Origin: Mesorhizobium sp. YM1C-6-2
GTDB taxonomy: Bacteria > Pseudomonadota > Alphaproteobacteria > Rhizobiales > Rhizobiaceae
Assembly: GCF_003666685.1 (NCBI RefSeq)
Contig: NZ_RCIZ01000006.1
Coordinates: 248,001 to 312,000 of the forward strand
Direction: 5' to 3'
DNA length: 64,000 bases
Shown: positions 8,915 through 17,912 of the stretch, piece by piece
How positions within the stretch are numbered: position 1 is the stretch's first letter
Layout: each line of letters begins with the position of its first letter
Notes under the pieces: model-generated
Told to the model about the DNA's origin: nothing
Databases searched by the model: none
The model's input: only the letters and a program-made list of their open reading frames with translations
Made by a program: the position numbers and the translations under genes

Positions 8915-10339
8915 ATGTTTGCTTGGACGGGGAAGACGAGGCGGCGTGCGTTGGCGCTCGTCATGTCGATGCTTGCGGCCGCGGCCGGGATGCATGGCGC
9001 GCCGGCGAGCGCCGCCGGCAACGACGTGATCCATATCTCGTCCAGCAAGAACACGTCGATCAAGATCGCCAAGGGCAAACCGAAGACGATCAAGACCAAC
9101 GTGCCCTTCTACGAGATCGTCATCGGCGATCCGGAGATCGCCAACGTCAACCCGCTGACCGACTCCTCCTTCTATGTGCTGGGCAGCAATCTCGGCACCA
9201 CCGGCATCGCGCTCTTCGACGAGAACAAGCAGCTCGTCGGCACGGTCGACATCGAGGTGACGCTCGATACGGACCGGCTCGCCACGACGATCCGCAACAG
9301 CGTGCCGGGCGGCGAGGACATCAGGGTCAGCTCAGCCAACGGCCGCGTCGTGCTGTCGGGCTCGGCCAACGACCAGGTCGCGGCCGACAAGGCGTCGAAG
9401 ATCGCCAGCAATTTCTCCGGCCAGGAGGACGTGATCAATTCGGTCAACATCTCCTCCTCGCAGCAGGTCCAGCTCAATGTCCGCTTCGTCGAGATCAACC
9501 GCCAGGTCGGGCAGGAACTCGGCACCAAGATCGGCGTGAGATATCTCGGCCATGACGGCGGCGTCTCGTTCAACTCGAGCCCGTCTGCCTCGTCCAATGC
9601 GCCGGCCGGCCAGATCATCGGCGCCCTGCTGACAAACGGCTGGACGATCGATGTTGCCATCAAGGCGCTGGAGGACCGCGGCGTCGCCCGCAGGCTCGCC
9701 GAGCCGAACCTGATCGCACGCTCGGGACAGAGGGCGAGCTTCCTGGCCGGCGGCGAGGTGCCGATCCCCGTCTCCGGCGACGACGGCCAGATCACCGTCG
9801 AGTACAAGAAATTCGGCGTCGGGCTTGAGTTCACCCCGACCGTGCTTGCCGACGGGCTGGTCTCGCTCGACATCGCGCCGGAAGTCTCGTCGGTAGACAG
9901 GTCGGCGTCGGTCGCGATCGGAAACGGGATCACCGTGCCGAGCTTCGTCGTGCGCCGCGCACAAACCTCGATCGACCTGAAGAACGGCCAGAGCTTCATG
10001 ATGGCCGGCCTGCTGCAGAGCGAGAACAACATGATCAACCAGAGCATCCCGGGGCTGGGCAAGCTGCCGGTGCTTGGACCGCTGTTCTCGTCGAAAGCCT
10101 ACCAGAGACGCGAGACGGACCTGGTGATCATCGTCACGCCGTATCTGGTCAAGCCGATCGACCCGTCTAAGAAGCCCGGCGTTCCGACCGACGCCACGCT
10201 GCCGGCGAGCCCGGTCGAATACTTCCTCGGCAACAAGGAAGAAATCCGTGTTTCGGATGCGGGCATGCCCCTGACCAAGCCGGGCGCCGTCGCCGCGCAG
10301 GTCGGTTCGGGCCACATCCTCGACCTGCCGGGGGAATGA
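8915..10339 (+). CDS. cpaC: Tad pilus outer-membrane secretin CpaC
   Basis: About 474 residues with a cleavable signal peptide (hydrophobic ALALVMSMLAAAAGMHG ending ASA). An N-terminal pilus/BON region follows (IGDPEIANVNPLTDSSFYVLG). The C-terminal secretin domain carries VPIPVSGDDGQITVEYKKFG, GLEFTPTVL and the PVLGPLFSSKAYQRRETDLVI signature. It forms the gated outer-membrane ring through which the Flp pilus passes. I chose the ATG one codon after a GTG because GGGGA lies four bases upstream of it. Fifty-four bases separate it from cpaB, and the operon continues downstream. Confidence 0.92.
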   Translation: MFAWTGKTRRRALALVMSMLAAAAGMHGAPASAAGNDVIHISSSKNTSIKIAKGKPKTIKTNVPFYEIVIGDPEIANVNPLTDSSFYVLGSNLGTTGIALFDENKQLVGTVDIEVTLDTDRLATTIRNSVPGGEDIRVSSANGRVVLSGSANDQVAADKASKIASNFSGQEDVINSVNISSSQQVQLNVRFVEINRQVGQELGTKIGVRYLGHDGGVSFNSSPSASSNAPAGQIIGALLTNGWTIDVAIKALEDRGVARRLAEPNLIARSGQRASFLAGGEVPIPVSGDDGQITVEYKKFGVGLEFTPTVLADGLVSLDIAPEVSSVDRSASVAIGNGITVPSFVVRRAQTSIDLKNGQSFMMAGLLQSENNMINQSIPGLGKLPVLGPLFSSKAYQRRETDLVIIVTPYLVKPIDPSKKPGVPTDATLPASPVEYFLGNKEEIRVSDAGMPLTKPGAVAAQVGSGHILDLPGE

Positions 10340-10343
10340 AGCG

Positions 10344-10616
10344 ATGAGGACGCACGCGAAACTGGCGCTCTTGATCGGCCTCGCCGGCCTCGGCTCGGGC
10401 TGCATGAGCGACGCATACCGGCGCGCCGACGGCCTTACCGATGGCGCCGGCGACAAACTGGCCGGGAACACGGTCATGCAGATGGTCGATCCCTGGCAAT
10501 ACGGCGTGCAGGACACCAAGCTCATGGTGCCGGCGGCGCGCGCAACTGCGCCGGCAGATGCCGTGGGTGCGTCGAACGCCGGGCAATCGCAGACGATGAG
10601 CGGCAGCAGCAGCTAA
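10344..10616 (+). CDS. Small lipoprotein at the CpaD position of the tad operon
   Basis: The 90-residue protein begins with a lipoprotein signal peptide ending LGSGC, so the mature N-terminal Cys would be lipidated. The only distinctive segment is MQMVDPWQYGVQDTKLMVP; the tail is a low-complexity Ala/Ser/Gly stretch. It occupies the place between cpaC and cpaE where many tad operons encode CpaD, a longer lipoprotein that helps the secretin. It is far too short to be a complete CpaD, and I see no similarity beyond the lipobox. It starts 5 nt after cpaC, so it is co-transcribed and likely works at the outer membrane with CpaC. Confidence 0.75.
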   Translation: MRTHAKLALLIGLAGLGSGCMSDAYRRADGLTDGAGDKLAGNTVMQMVDPWQYGVQDTKLMVPAARATAPADAVGASNAGQSQTMSGSSS

Positions 10617-10634
10617 CCACACGGGTAATAGAGC

Positions 10635-11846
10635 ATGGCCACTCCCAGCAAGACCAAGCGGATCGTCCTCGTCTCGACGGACATGACCTTCGTGCAGGAC
10701 AGCAAGGCGGCGTTCGCGTCCTCGGACCTGATCCAGCTCGCCACGGTCGAGAAGAGCGTCGTCGAGCTGCGCGGCGAAATCCAGGAGTCCGGCTGCGACG
10801 CCGTCATCATAGACATGGATGCGGCGAAGCTGGAGGAGGTCGAGGCGCTGCAGCGCATCACGCGGCGCCTGGAGGGGAGGTCGCCGATCCTGGTGGTGAC
10901 GCAGGAGTTCAACGCGGCGGCCGTGCGCATCCTGGTGCAGCTGCAGGTCGCCGACTTCCTGGTGAAGCCGCTGACGACCGCCGACCTCGTGCGCTCCTGC
11001 ATCCGAGTGCTGCAGGGACCGGGCCGCGAGGAAAACACGGAATCGCAGATCTACACCTTCATGCCGGCGGCCGGCGGCGTCGGCTGCACGACGCTGACGC
11101 TGCAGACGGCGTTCCAGCTGCATCACTCGGTGACGCGCGGCGCGTCCACCTGCGTCGTCGACCTCAACTTCCAGCAGGGGGCCTGCGCCGAATATCTCGA
11201 CCTCGAGCCGCGCTTCGACATCACCGAGATCGAGAACCAGCCGGAACGTCTCGACCGCCAGCTGCTCGACGTGATGCTGTCCAAGCATTCGAGCGGGCTC
11301 TGCGTGCTGGCGGCGCCGACGCGGCCGTCCGAGATGCGCTCCTTCAACGCTGACGTGGTGGTGCGCATGCTCGACCTCGTCTCGGCCTATTTCGACAATG
11401 TCGTGATCGACATGCCGCGCACCTGGTTCCCGTGGACGGAGACCGTGCTGCTCGGCTCGAACAAGCTCTATGTCGTCTCCGAGATGACGGTGCCGTGCCT
11501 CAGGCACACGCAGCGGCTGATCCAGGCGATCTACGAGACGGTCGGCAGGGAAGTGAAGCCGAACGTCATCATCAACCGCTTCGAGCAGCGCATGTTCGAG
11601 AACGGCATCAAGCAGGCCGATGTCGAGGAAATCCTCGGCGATCATTTTGTCGGCGGCATCTCCAACAACTACCGGCTGGTGCGCGAAGCGGTGGACCGCG
11701 GCGTCCCGCTGCAGGAGGTCGACGCCAATGCCAACGTCATCAACGACCTGAAGCGCATCATTCTGCCGGAAGAGGCGATCGCCGCGCCGAAGAAGTCGCT
11801 CTCGCTGTTCAACGTCGGCCGCAGCCTTTGGAGGAAGTCGGCATGA
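10635..11846 (+). CDS. cpaE: Tad pilus localisation ATPase-like protein CpaE/TadZ
   Basis: The 403-residue protein starts with a receiver-like domain (residues about 8-125; IIDMDAAKLEEVE around Asp60 and VKPL near residue 110). A MinD/ParA-like domain follows. The P-loop reads AGGVGCTT at 146-153, lacking both lysines of a normal ParA Walker A (KGGxGKT), as in other CpaE/TadZ proteins, which direct the machine to the pole. The signature VVIDMPRTWFPWTE is the Walker B region. The stop overlaps the cpaF start as ATGA, so the pair is translationally coupled. Confidence 0.9.
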   Translation: MATPSKTKRIVLVSTDMTFVQDSKAAFASSDLIQLATVEKSVVELRGEIQESGCDAVIIDMDAAKLEEVEALQRITRRLEGRSPILVVTQEFNAAAVRILVQLQVADFLVKPLTTADLVRSCIRVLQGPGREENTESQIYTFMPAAGGVGCTTLTLQTAFQLHHSVTRGASTCVVDLNFQQGACAEYLDLEPRFDITEIENQPERLDRQLLDVMLSKHSSGLCVLAAPTRPSEMRSFNADVVVRMLDLVSAYFDNVVIDMPRTWFPWTETVLLGSNKLYVVSEMTVPCLRHTQRLIQAIYETVGREVKPNVIINRFEQRMFENGIKQADVEEILGDHFVGGISNNYRLVREAVDRGVPLQEVDANANVINDLKRIILPEEAIAAPKKSLSLFNVGRSLWRKSA

Positions 11847-13258
11847 CCAGCCGCTTTTCCGCGCTGCAGCAGCGCGATGCCCGTCCGGCGGCCGCGCCGG
11901 AGCCGGCAGCGAACCAGCATCACGCGGTCGTCATCCCCAACACCCGCAGGGCGCAGCCCAGGCAGGACATGGCGCCGAAGACGACCAACAAGGTCATCGA
12001 CGCGCGTGCGCGCCTGCACCGGATGCTGATCGAGGAGATCAACCTCGTCGCGCTGGAGCGGCTGCCGCGCGACGAGATGCGCCAGCAGGTGCATGAGTTC
12101 GTCTCGGAGAAGACCCGCCAGGAGCGCATGGCGATCAACGTGGCGGAACTCGAGGCGCTGGTCGACGACATCGTCGACGAGATGGTGGGGCTCGGGCCGC
12201 TGGAGCCGCTGCTCAAGGACCCGGAGATCAACGACATACTGATCAACGGGCACCAGAACTGCTTCGTCGAGCGCAAGGGCAAGCTGCAGCAGGTGCATAT
12301 CCCGTTCAAGGACGAGGCGCATCTCTTGCGCATCATCAACAAGATCGTCGCGGCGGTCGGCCGGCGCGTCGATGAGAGCCAGCCGATGGTCGACGCGCGC
12401 ATGTTGGACGGCTCGCGCTTCAACGCGGCGATCCGGCCGGTCGGCGTCGACGGACCGCTGGTGTCGATCCGAAAATTCTCCAAGAACAAGCTCGGCCTGC
12501 ACAAGCTCGTCGAGTTCGGCGCGATCCCGCAGAACGTGGCGGAGGTGCTGGCGGCGGCCGTGCATGCGAGGAAGACGACGATCATCTCGGGCGGCACCGG
12601 CACCGGCAAGACGACGATGCTGAACGCGCTGTCGGCCTTCATCCCCGAGGACGAGCGGCTGATCACCATCGAGGACGCGGCGGAACTGCAGCTTCAGCAG
12701 CCGCACGTGGCGCGCATGGAGACGCGGCCGGCCAACATAGAGGGCCACGGCGAGCTGAAACAGCGCGACCTCGTCAAGAACGCGCTGCGCATGCGTCCCG
12801 ACCGCGTCATCCTCGGCGAGTGCCGCGGCGAGGAGGCCTTCGACATGCTGCAGGCGATGAACACCGGCCATGAAGGCTCGATGGCGACGATCCACGCCAA
12901 CACGCCGCGCGACGCGATCAGCCGCCTGGAGCAGATGCTCGGCATGACCGGCATGCCGATGACCGTGCAGTCGATCCGCAGCCAGATCGCCAGCGCGCTC
13001 GACATCATCGTGCAGCTGACGCGCCTTTCCGACGGCAAGCGCAAGGTGACCAGCGTCGCCGAGGTGACCGGCATGGAAGGCGACGTCATCCAGATGCAGG
13101 AGATATTCCGCTTCGTGCGCACAGGCATGGAGGCGGACGGCAAGATAACGGGCCATTTCGAGGCGACCGGCATCCGCCCGCGCTTCCTCGAGGACATGCG
13201 GGCGATGGGGATCGAATTCCCGGGCAAATATTTCGAGCCCGGAAGGCCGCTGGAATAG
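11843..13258 (+). CDS. cpaF: Tad pilus secretion ATPase CpaF (TadA)
   Basis: The 471-residue hexameric ATPase drives Flp pilus extension and retraction. Motifs are Walker [10 protein letters not shown] (250-258), the Asp box near [11 protein letters not shown], Walker [12 protein letters not shown] (321-331) and the His box [12 protein letters not shown] (342-353). The N-terminal 50 residues are disordered; the N1 domain follows with [20 protein letters not shown] placed the start at the ATG that overlaps the cpaE stop. All catalytic residues are intact. Confidence 0.95.
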   Translation: MTSRFSALQQRDARPAAAPEPAANQHHAVVIPNTRRAQPRQDMAPKTTNKVIDARARLHRMLIEEINLVALERLPRDEMRQQVHEFVSEKTRQERMAINVAELEALVDDIVDEMVGLGPLEPLLKDPEINDILINGHQNCFVERKGKLQQVHIPFKDEAHLLRIINKIVAAVGRRVDESQPMVDARMLDGSRFNAAIRPVGVDGPLVSIRKFSKNKLGLHKLVEFGAIPQNVAEVLAAAVHARKTTIISGGTGTGKTTMLNALSAFIPEDERLITIEDAAELQLQQPHVARMETRPANIEGHGELKQRDLVKNALRMRPDRVILGECRGEEAFDMLQAMNTGHEGSMATIHANTPRDAISRLEQMLGMTGMPMTVQSIRSQIASALDIIVQLTRLSDGKRKVTSVAEVTGMEGDVIQMQEIFRFVRTGMEADGKITGHFEATGIRPRFLEDMRAMGIEFPGKYFEPGRPLE

Positions 13259-13260
13259 CC

Positions 13261-14214
13261 ATGTCGGGCGCGCTCTACATCGTCTATGCCGGAGCGGCTC
13301 TGTTCGGCATCATGATCGCCGAGGCGGTCTACCTGCTCTATGCCGGCACAAAGGACCGCCGCGCGGCGATCAACCGGCGCGTCAAGCTGCAGGAAAAGAA
13401 GATCAGCCAGGAGCAGGTGCTGATCCAGTTGCGCAAGGAGCGCGGCCTGGAAGGGCGGTCGTTCCTGTCGATGGATTCGCTGAAGAAGCTGCGCGTGCAG
13501 TCGGGCGTGACCATGCCGATGGCGAAGTTCCTTGGCATCACCTCGGCGGTCGCGTTCGGCGTCTCGGTGACGGGCTTCGTCTACGGTCTGCCGCTGCTAT
13601 TCGCCTTCATCGTCTTTCCGGTGCTTTCGGCGATCATACCCGTGCAGGTGCTGAAGTTCCGCCGCAACCGCCGGCACAAGATCTTCGGCGTGCAACTGCC
13701 CGAAGCGCTGGAACTGATCACGCGTAGCCTGAAGGCCGGCCATCCGGTGCCGGTCGCGATCGGCATGGTGGCGCGCGAGATGCCCGATCCTGTTGGCACC
13801 GAGTTCGGCGTCGTCGCCGACGAGGTGACCTACGGCTCCGACCTCGTCTCGGCGCTGCACAATCTCCATGAGCGCGTCGGCCAGGACGACCTGCCGCTGT
13901 TCGTGACGGCGGTGTCGATCCAGAGCTCGTCCGGCGGCAACCTACGCGAAATCCTCGACGGCCTGTCGGCGACGATCCGCGAGCGCGGCAAGCTGAAGCG
14001 CAAGGTGCGCGCGATCTCCACCGAAGGCCGCATGTCGGCCTATATCCTGACCGCGGTGCCCTGCCTGCTCGGCGCGGCGATCATGGTGCTGATGCCGCAT
14101 TTCTACACCAGCGTCTGGGATGAGCCGATGACCTGGATGCTGCTCGGGGGCTCCTTCGTCTGGCTGATGCTCGGCAACGCGATGATGTTCAAAATGTCGA
14201 ATTTCAAGTTCTGA
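13261..14214 (+). CDS. tadB: Tad pilus inner-membrane platform protein TadB
   Basis: The 317-residue protein has an N-terminal membrane segment (residues about 4-25), a central pair of hydrophobic segments (about 85-125), a cytoplasmic type II secretion F domain ([34 protein letters not shown]) and two C-terminal membrane helices. It forms the inner-membrane platform with TadC above the CpaF ATPase. The gene begins 2 nt after the cpaF stop. Confidence 0.92.
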   Translation: MSGALYIVYAGAALFGIMIAEAVYLLYAGTKDRRAAINRRVKLQEKKISQEQVLIQLRKERGLEGRSFLSMDSLKKLRVQSGVTMPMAKFLGITSAVAFGVSVTGFVYGLPLLFAFIVFPVLSAIIPVQVLKFRRNRRHKIFGVQLPEALELITRSLKAGHPVPVAIGMVAREMPDPVGTEFGVVADEVTYGSDLVSALHNLHERVGQDDLPLFVTAVSIQSSSGGNLREILDGLSATIRERGKLKRKVRAISTEGRMSAYILTAVPCLLGAAIMVLMPHFYTSVWDEPMTWMLLGGSFVWLMLGNAMMFKMSNFKF

Positions 14215-14215
14215 C

Positions 14216-15181
14216 ATGGAAGAGTTCATCGTCTTCCTCGCCTCGCTGCGCCCGACATCGCTGATGCCGGTGGCGCTGCTGCTGCTTGCCGGCGGGGGCC
14301 TTGCCGTCGGCTGGTCGACGCTTGCGGCGCGCGGCGAGCAGAACGACGTGAAGCGGCGTCTCAAGGTCGAGGCGCAACTGCCGGCGGCTGCCGCGACGGA
14401 GCCGGCGAAAAAGAAGAATGTCGACGCGGTGCGCGAGAAGGCGGCCAAGACCGCGCACGAGTTCTACGCCAAGAGCGATCCGGAAAACGTCGCGCGGCTG
14501 CGCCTCAAGCTGATCCAGGCGGGCTACATGGACCCCGGCGCGGTCGGCACCTTCTTCCTCATCCGCTTCGGCTGCTTCTTCCTGGGCGCCGTTGGCGCCT
14601 TCCTGGTCAATAACTGGATGGCCAGCGCGGAGGCCACCACCTTCAGCCGATGGTCCTTTGTTATCATCGCAGGCGCGATCGGTTATTTCCTGCCGGGCCT
14701 TGCGCTCGGGCAGCTGATCAAGGGCAAGATGCGCGAATACCGCAACGGCTTTCCCGACTTCATGGACCTGATGATCGTCTGCTCCGACGCCGGCATGGCG
14801 ATGGAGGCGGGCATCGAGCGCGTGTCGAAGGAACTGGCGACGACCTATCCCTCGCTCAGCCAGAACCTGCAGCTCGTCTCGCTGGAGCTGAGGGCAGGGC
14901 GCAGCCTCGACGATGCGCTGAAGTCGCTGGCCGACCGGCTGAGCCTCGATGAAGTGCGCTCCTTCGCGACGCTGCTGCAGCAGTCGAAGGAGCTCGGCAC
15001 CAGCCTGTCGGGCGCGCTACGCGTGTTCTCCGACGAGATGCGCCACAAGCGCATGTCGCTCGCCGAGGAAAAGGCGCATGCGCTGCCGGCCAAGATGTCG
15101 GTGCCGGTGACCGTCTGCATCCTGCCGGTGGTGCTGATGGTGGCGATCATTCCGATCATCGTGAAGATGACGGCGGAGTGA
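14216..15181 (+). CDS. tadC: Tad pilus inner-membrane platform protein TadC
   Basis: The 321-residue protein has an N-terminal helix (LMPVALLLLAGGGLAVGW), a pair of central hydrophobic segments, and the F domain with PDFMDLMIVCSDAGMAMEAG and LQQSKELGTSLSGALRVF. A C-terminal membrane helix is followed by IIVKMTAE at the very end. It pairs with TadB in the platform. It begins one base after the tadB stop and ends the tight part of the operon. A 227-bp gap with a palindromic repeat separates it from tadD. Confidence 0.92.
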   Translation: MEEFIVFLASLRPTSLMPVALLLLAGGGLAVGWSTLAARGEQNDVKRRLKVEAQLPAAAATEPAKKKNVDAVREKAAKTAHEFYAKSDPENVARLRLKLIQAGYMDPGAVGTFFLIRFGCFFLGAVGAFLVNNWMASAEATTFSRWSFVIIAGAIGYFLPGLALGQLIKGKMREYRNGFPDFMDLMIVCSDAGMAMEAGIERVSKELATTYPSLSQNLQLVSLELRAGRSLDDALKSLADRLSLDEVRSFATLLQQSKELGTSLSGALRVFSDEMRHKRMSLAEEKAHALPAKMSVPVTVCILPVVLMVAIIPIIVKMTAE

Positions 15182-15317
15182 TTCAGCTGATGGGGCCGCA
15201 AATGACAGGCTCCGCACCGCAGCGCGGTAAACGAAACGTAGCCCGATAAGTTAATCTTAAGCGCGCTTGGGCACCGAAGTTTAAATGCCTTCGATCTAAT
15301 GTGTCGCTGTTAGAGTT

Positions 15318-15367
15318 GAGCATCGGAAGTCCCGAAAACCGGCAACCACTTTTTCGGTCCGATGCTC
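15318..15367. repeat. Short palindromic repeat, full-length copy
   Basis: The outer arms GAGCATCGGA (15318-15327) and TCCGATGCTC (15358-15367) are perfect complements. Inside, CCGAAAA pairs with TTTTTCGG around a CCGGCAACCAC loop. The same core in variant form occurs near 43880 and 58990. Elements of the type GAAAACCGCTTCGCACTTTTC are common in rhizobial intergenic regions (recalled family knowledge). It lies in the tadC-tadD gap, 42 bases before the tadD start, so it would be in the mRNA leader and could affect expression. Confidence 0.7.
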
Positions 15368-15408
15368 GCAAGACGACCCGGAAAACCGGGCGTGGCGGGA
15401 CAGGGACA

Positions 15409-15879
15409 ATGGGCAAGCTTTCTTCCTTCGGGACGGCCGCGATTCTTGCGGCCCTGATGACGACCGGGTGTACGACGCAAGGGGTCGACAAGACGGCGAC
15501 GACATCGATCGCGCCGGTGACGGCCGATATCAGTGCGGCCGATCTCTCGGCCGGCAAGGCGCAGTTCCGGGAGGCCAATTACGGGCTCGCCGAAAAGCAT
15601 TTCCGCAAGGCGGTCGAACTGCGCGCCGACAATTCCGAGGCGTGGATGGGGCTGGCCGCGTCCTACGACCAGCTCGGCCGTTTCGACTTCGCCGACCGCG
15701 CTTATGACCAGCTCCTGAAGGTCGCCGGGCGGCGGCCGGAAATCCTCAACAACATGGGCTATTCGCAGCTGCTGCGCGGCAACAAGAAAAAGGCGCGGCA
15801 ACTGCTGAACGAGGCCAGAAGCGGCATGGCCGACCCGGCGGTCGTCGAGGCGAACCTGGCGCTGCTCAACAGGGCCTGA
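15409..15879 (+). CDS. tadD: Tad pilus TPR lipoprotein TadD
   Basis: 156 residues. A lipoprotein signal ends ALMTTGC, followed by about three tetratricopeptide repeats (AKQFREANYGLAEKHFRKAV-like, with DNSEAWMGLAASYDQLGRFD and RPEILNNMGYSQLLRGNKKK). TadD-type pilotins help localise the secretin and pilus proteins at the outer membrane. The start has GGGACA directly upstream; an in-frame extension of 36 codons runs through the palindromic repeat and is rejected. It may have its own promoter because it is separated from tadC by 227 bp. Confidence 0.88.
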   Translation: MGKLSSFGTAAILAALMTTGCTTQGVDKTATTSIAPVTADISAADLSAGKAQFREANYGLAEKHFRKAVELRADNSEAWMGLAASYDQLGRFDFADRAYDQLLKVAGRRPEILNNMGYSQLLRGNKKKARQLLNEARSGMADPAVVEANLALLNRA

Positions 15880-15925
15880 AACAGACGAGGTCGACCAAGG
15901 CGGCGTCGGTGGAGACGGCCTGCTG

Positions 15926-17647
15926 CTATTTCTCGTCGGGCGCATTGGCCGGCGCGGTATAGCGCTTGCGCACCGCGTCGAGCACGATCCTACGGCTCTC
16001 CCTCGCGGAAAGCCCTTCGTCCTTCTCGGCTTCCCTGGTCTCGGCAGCCAGCTTCTTGTCCCTGATCTGGTTGCGGAACCAGTCGGAATAGTCGCCCTTG
16101 CGCAGGTGGTGTTCCCAAGTCCCGTCGTCGATGCCCTCGGCGATCTGCTGGAAGATCATCAGGTTCTGGGCGCGCAGCTTCATCCGGTTGCCGGGGCCGC
16201 GGAAATAGAAGCTGCCCTTCTCGTCCAGCGTGCCTTCCGCATATTTGCGGCTGTGACGCTTCAGCGACTGTTTTGGCTCGATCACCTTCACCGGCACCGG
16301 CTTCCTGTTGCCGCCGGGACGCCAGAAGAGCACATGCTTGTCCTTGTCCTTTGGCGGCGTCATCCCGGCCGGCGGCTTGAGGCCGGTGGCCTTGCACAGC
16401 GCCTTGACCACCTTGTCGGCCTTCGGCCCTATGGCGATGACGGCGGAGACGAGCTTCAGGGCGTCGGCCGACATCATGTCGGGATGGACGGTGATGAGCA
16501 CGGCGCCGGGCAGCTTGCCCGAGACGATCTGGCCGACGCCCTGGTGGTTCTGCGGCAGAAGGTGGTGGGCCTCGTCGACGATCAGCCAGTGCGGCCGTGC
16601 CGTCTTCAGCCGGAACTTCGCGATCTCCGGCAGGACGTCGGCGGCGAAATCCGGCCTCTCCTCGACCTTGACCGCCAGCATGTTGAGGATGACGTTGGTG
16701 TCGGTCGCTTCGAGCAGGGAGACTGCCTGCGCCGCGGTCGGCTCCGTCTTGCCGTCGCCCACGCCGACCGCGCCGGCAAGCCCGTCATAGTCGCCTTCGG
16801 GATCGACGATGCAGAACTGGTAGCCGGCCTGGATGAAGCGCTCGGTGAGCGCGGTCGCCAGCGTCGACTTGCCGACCCCCGAACTGCCGGCGATGAGCAG
16901 TGTGTCGGTCGGCCAGATCGCGACGTCGCTGTCGTCCTCCGCGCCGATGCGGATGCCGTCGCGGCGGCTGATGCCGAGATCGTGGTCGTGCTTGATGAGC
17001 TTCCCGACCAGTTCCTCGACGCCTTTACCGCGCTTCCCCTTCGTGACGAGGTCGGCGGTGTCCTTGACGGCGGGCAGGGCATTGTCGACGGCGACGCTAA
17101 GTCCGCAGGCGCGCATGAAGGCGTGATCGTTCTCGGCGTCGCCGATGCCGACGACATTGTGCGGCGACAGCCCGAGTTCCTTCAGCGCCGCCGCCAGCCC
17201 GGTCGCCTTGTTGACGCCGGAGGGGAGCACCATGACCGCGCCCTTGTTGAAGATGATCTCGAGTTCCAGCCCGAGATCGTTGATGACCTCCAGGCAGGAG
17301 GCCTGGTGCGGTTCCCAGGTGGCGACGATGCAGTGGCCCACCGATAGCGGCTTAACGCCGCGCTTCTTCAACGCCTTGACGAAATCGGGCGAGGGGGCGG
17401 TCGAGATCGGCTTCTCCTCCTCGCTGGCCGGCGTGTAGAGGAGCGCGCCGTTCTCGGCGACGACCTTGTCGAAGATGCCGAGCTCGGGAAACACGCGTTT
17501 GAGGTCGGGCAGTTCGCGTCCGGTGACCAGCACAAGCCTGCGTCCGCTCTCCTTGAAACGTTGCAAGGCCGCCAACGTAGCCTTGGCGACGGCGCCGTCA
17601 TGGGCGATCGTGCCGTCATAATCCGCCGCCAGCGCCATGAAATACAT
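15926..17647 (-). CDS. HAD-IIB phosphatase fused to a HerA-like P-loop ATPase
   Basis: The 573-residue two-domain protein begins with a Cof/SPP-type HAD domain (about 1-215): nucleophile motif DYDGT at 9-13, VTGRE at 41-45, Lys near 147 and GDAENDHAF at 169-177. An ATPase follows, with Walker A GSSGVGKST (254-262), IVDPEGDY (280-287) and Walker B LIVDEAHHLLP (354-364), as in the HerA/DUF87 class. A basic C-terminal region follows (about 460-573). I chose an ATG with a GGAGGA site 10 bases upstream; a 113-codon extension has no such site and different composition. Both active sites look intact. Substrate and role are unknown. Confidence 0.85.
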   Translation of the reverse strand: MYFMALAADYDGTIAHDGAVAKATLAALQRFKESGRRLVLVTGRELPDLKRVFPELGIFDKVVAENGALLYTPASEEEKPISTAPSPDFVKALKKRGVKPLSVGHCIVATWEPHQASCLEVINDLGLELEIIFNKGAVMVLPSGVNKATGLAAALKELGLSPHNVVGIGDAENDHAFMRACGLSVAVDNALPAVKDTADLVTKGKRGKGVEELVGKLIKHDHDLGISRRDGIRIGAEDDSDVAIWPTDTLLIAGSSGVGKSTLATALTERFIQAGYQFCIVDPEGDYDGLAGAVGVGDGKTEPTAAQAVSLLEATDTNVILNMLAVKVEERPDFAADVLPEIAKFRLKTARPHWLIVDEAHHLLPQNHQGVGQIVSGKLPGAVLITVHPDMMSADALKLVSAVIAIGPKADKVVKALCKATGLKPPAGMTPPKDKDKHVLFWRPGGNRKPVPVKVIEPKQSLKRHSRKYAEGTLDEKGSFYFRGPGNRMKLRAQNLMIFQQIAEGIDDGTWEHHLRKGDYSDWFRNQIRDKKLAAETREAEKDEGLSARESRRIVLDAVRKRYTAPANAPDEK

Positions 17648-17912
17648 ATCAGCCGATCCTCCGTGCACGGACGCGGCGACGGGGTAGCGGCCGCACGGTT
17701 CAACGCGTGGTTTGGAAAAGGGTTCACCCGGCGGCGAAAACGGTCGAGCTTCCGTGATCGCGTAATTGACGATTTGGAAACCAAGACTGTGGACAGACGT
17801 GGAGTTCGATGTAGAGCGCGCGATGGTTGTAGGATAAACAGCGCTTCCCTTTCGTAAGCGCAGGGCCGGATCCAAGCCCAGAAAACCACCGGGACCTGAA
17901 GGCAAAACTCCG

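Noticed and set aside
11432..11842. N-terminal extension of cpaF
   Set aside because: It lies inside cpaE in another frame and is low-complexity; the ATGA overlap marks the real start.
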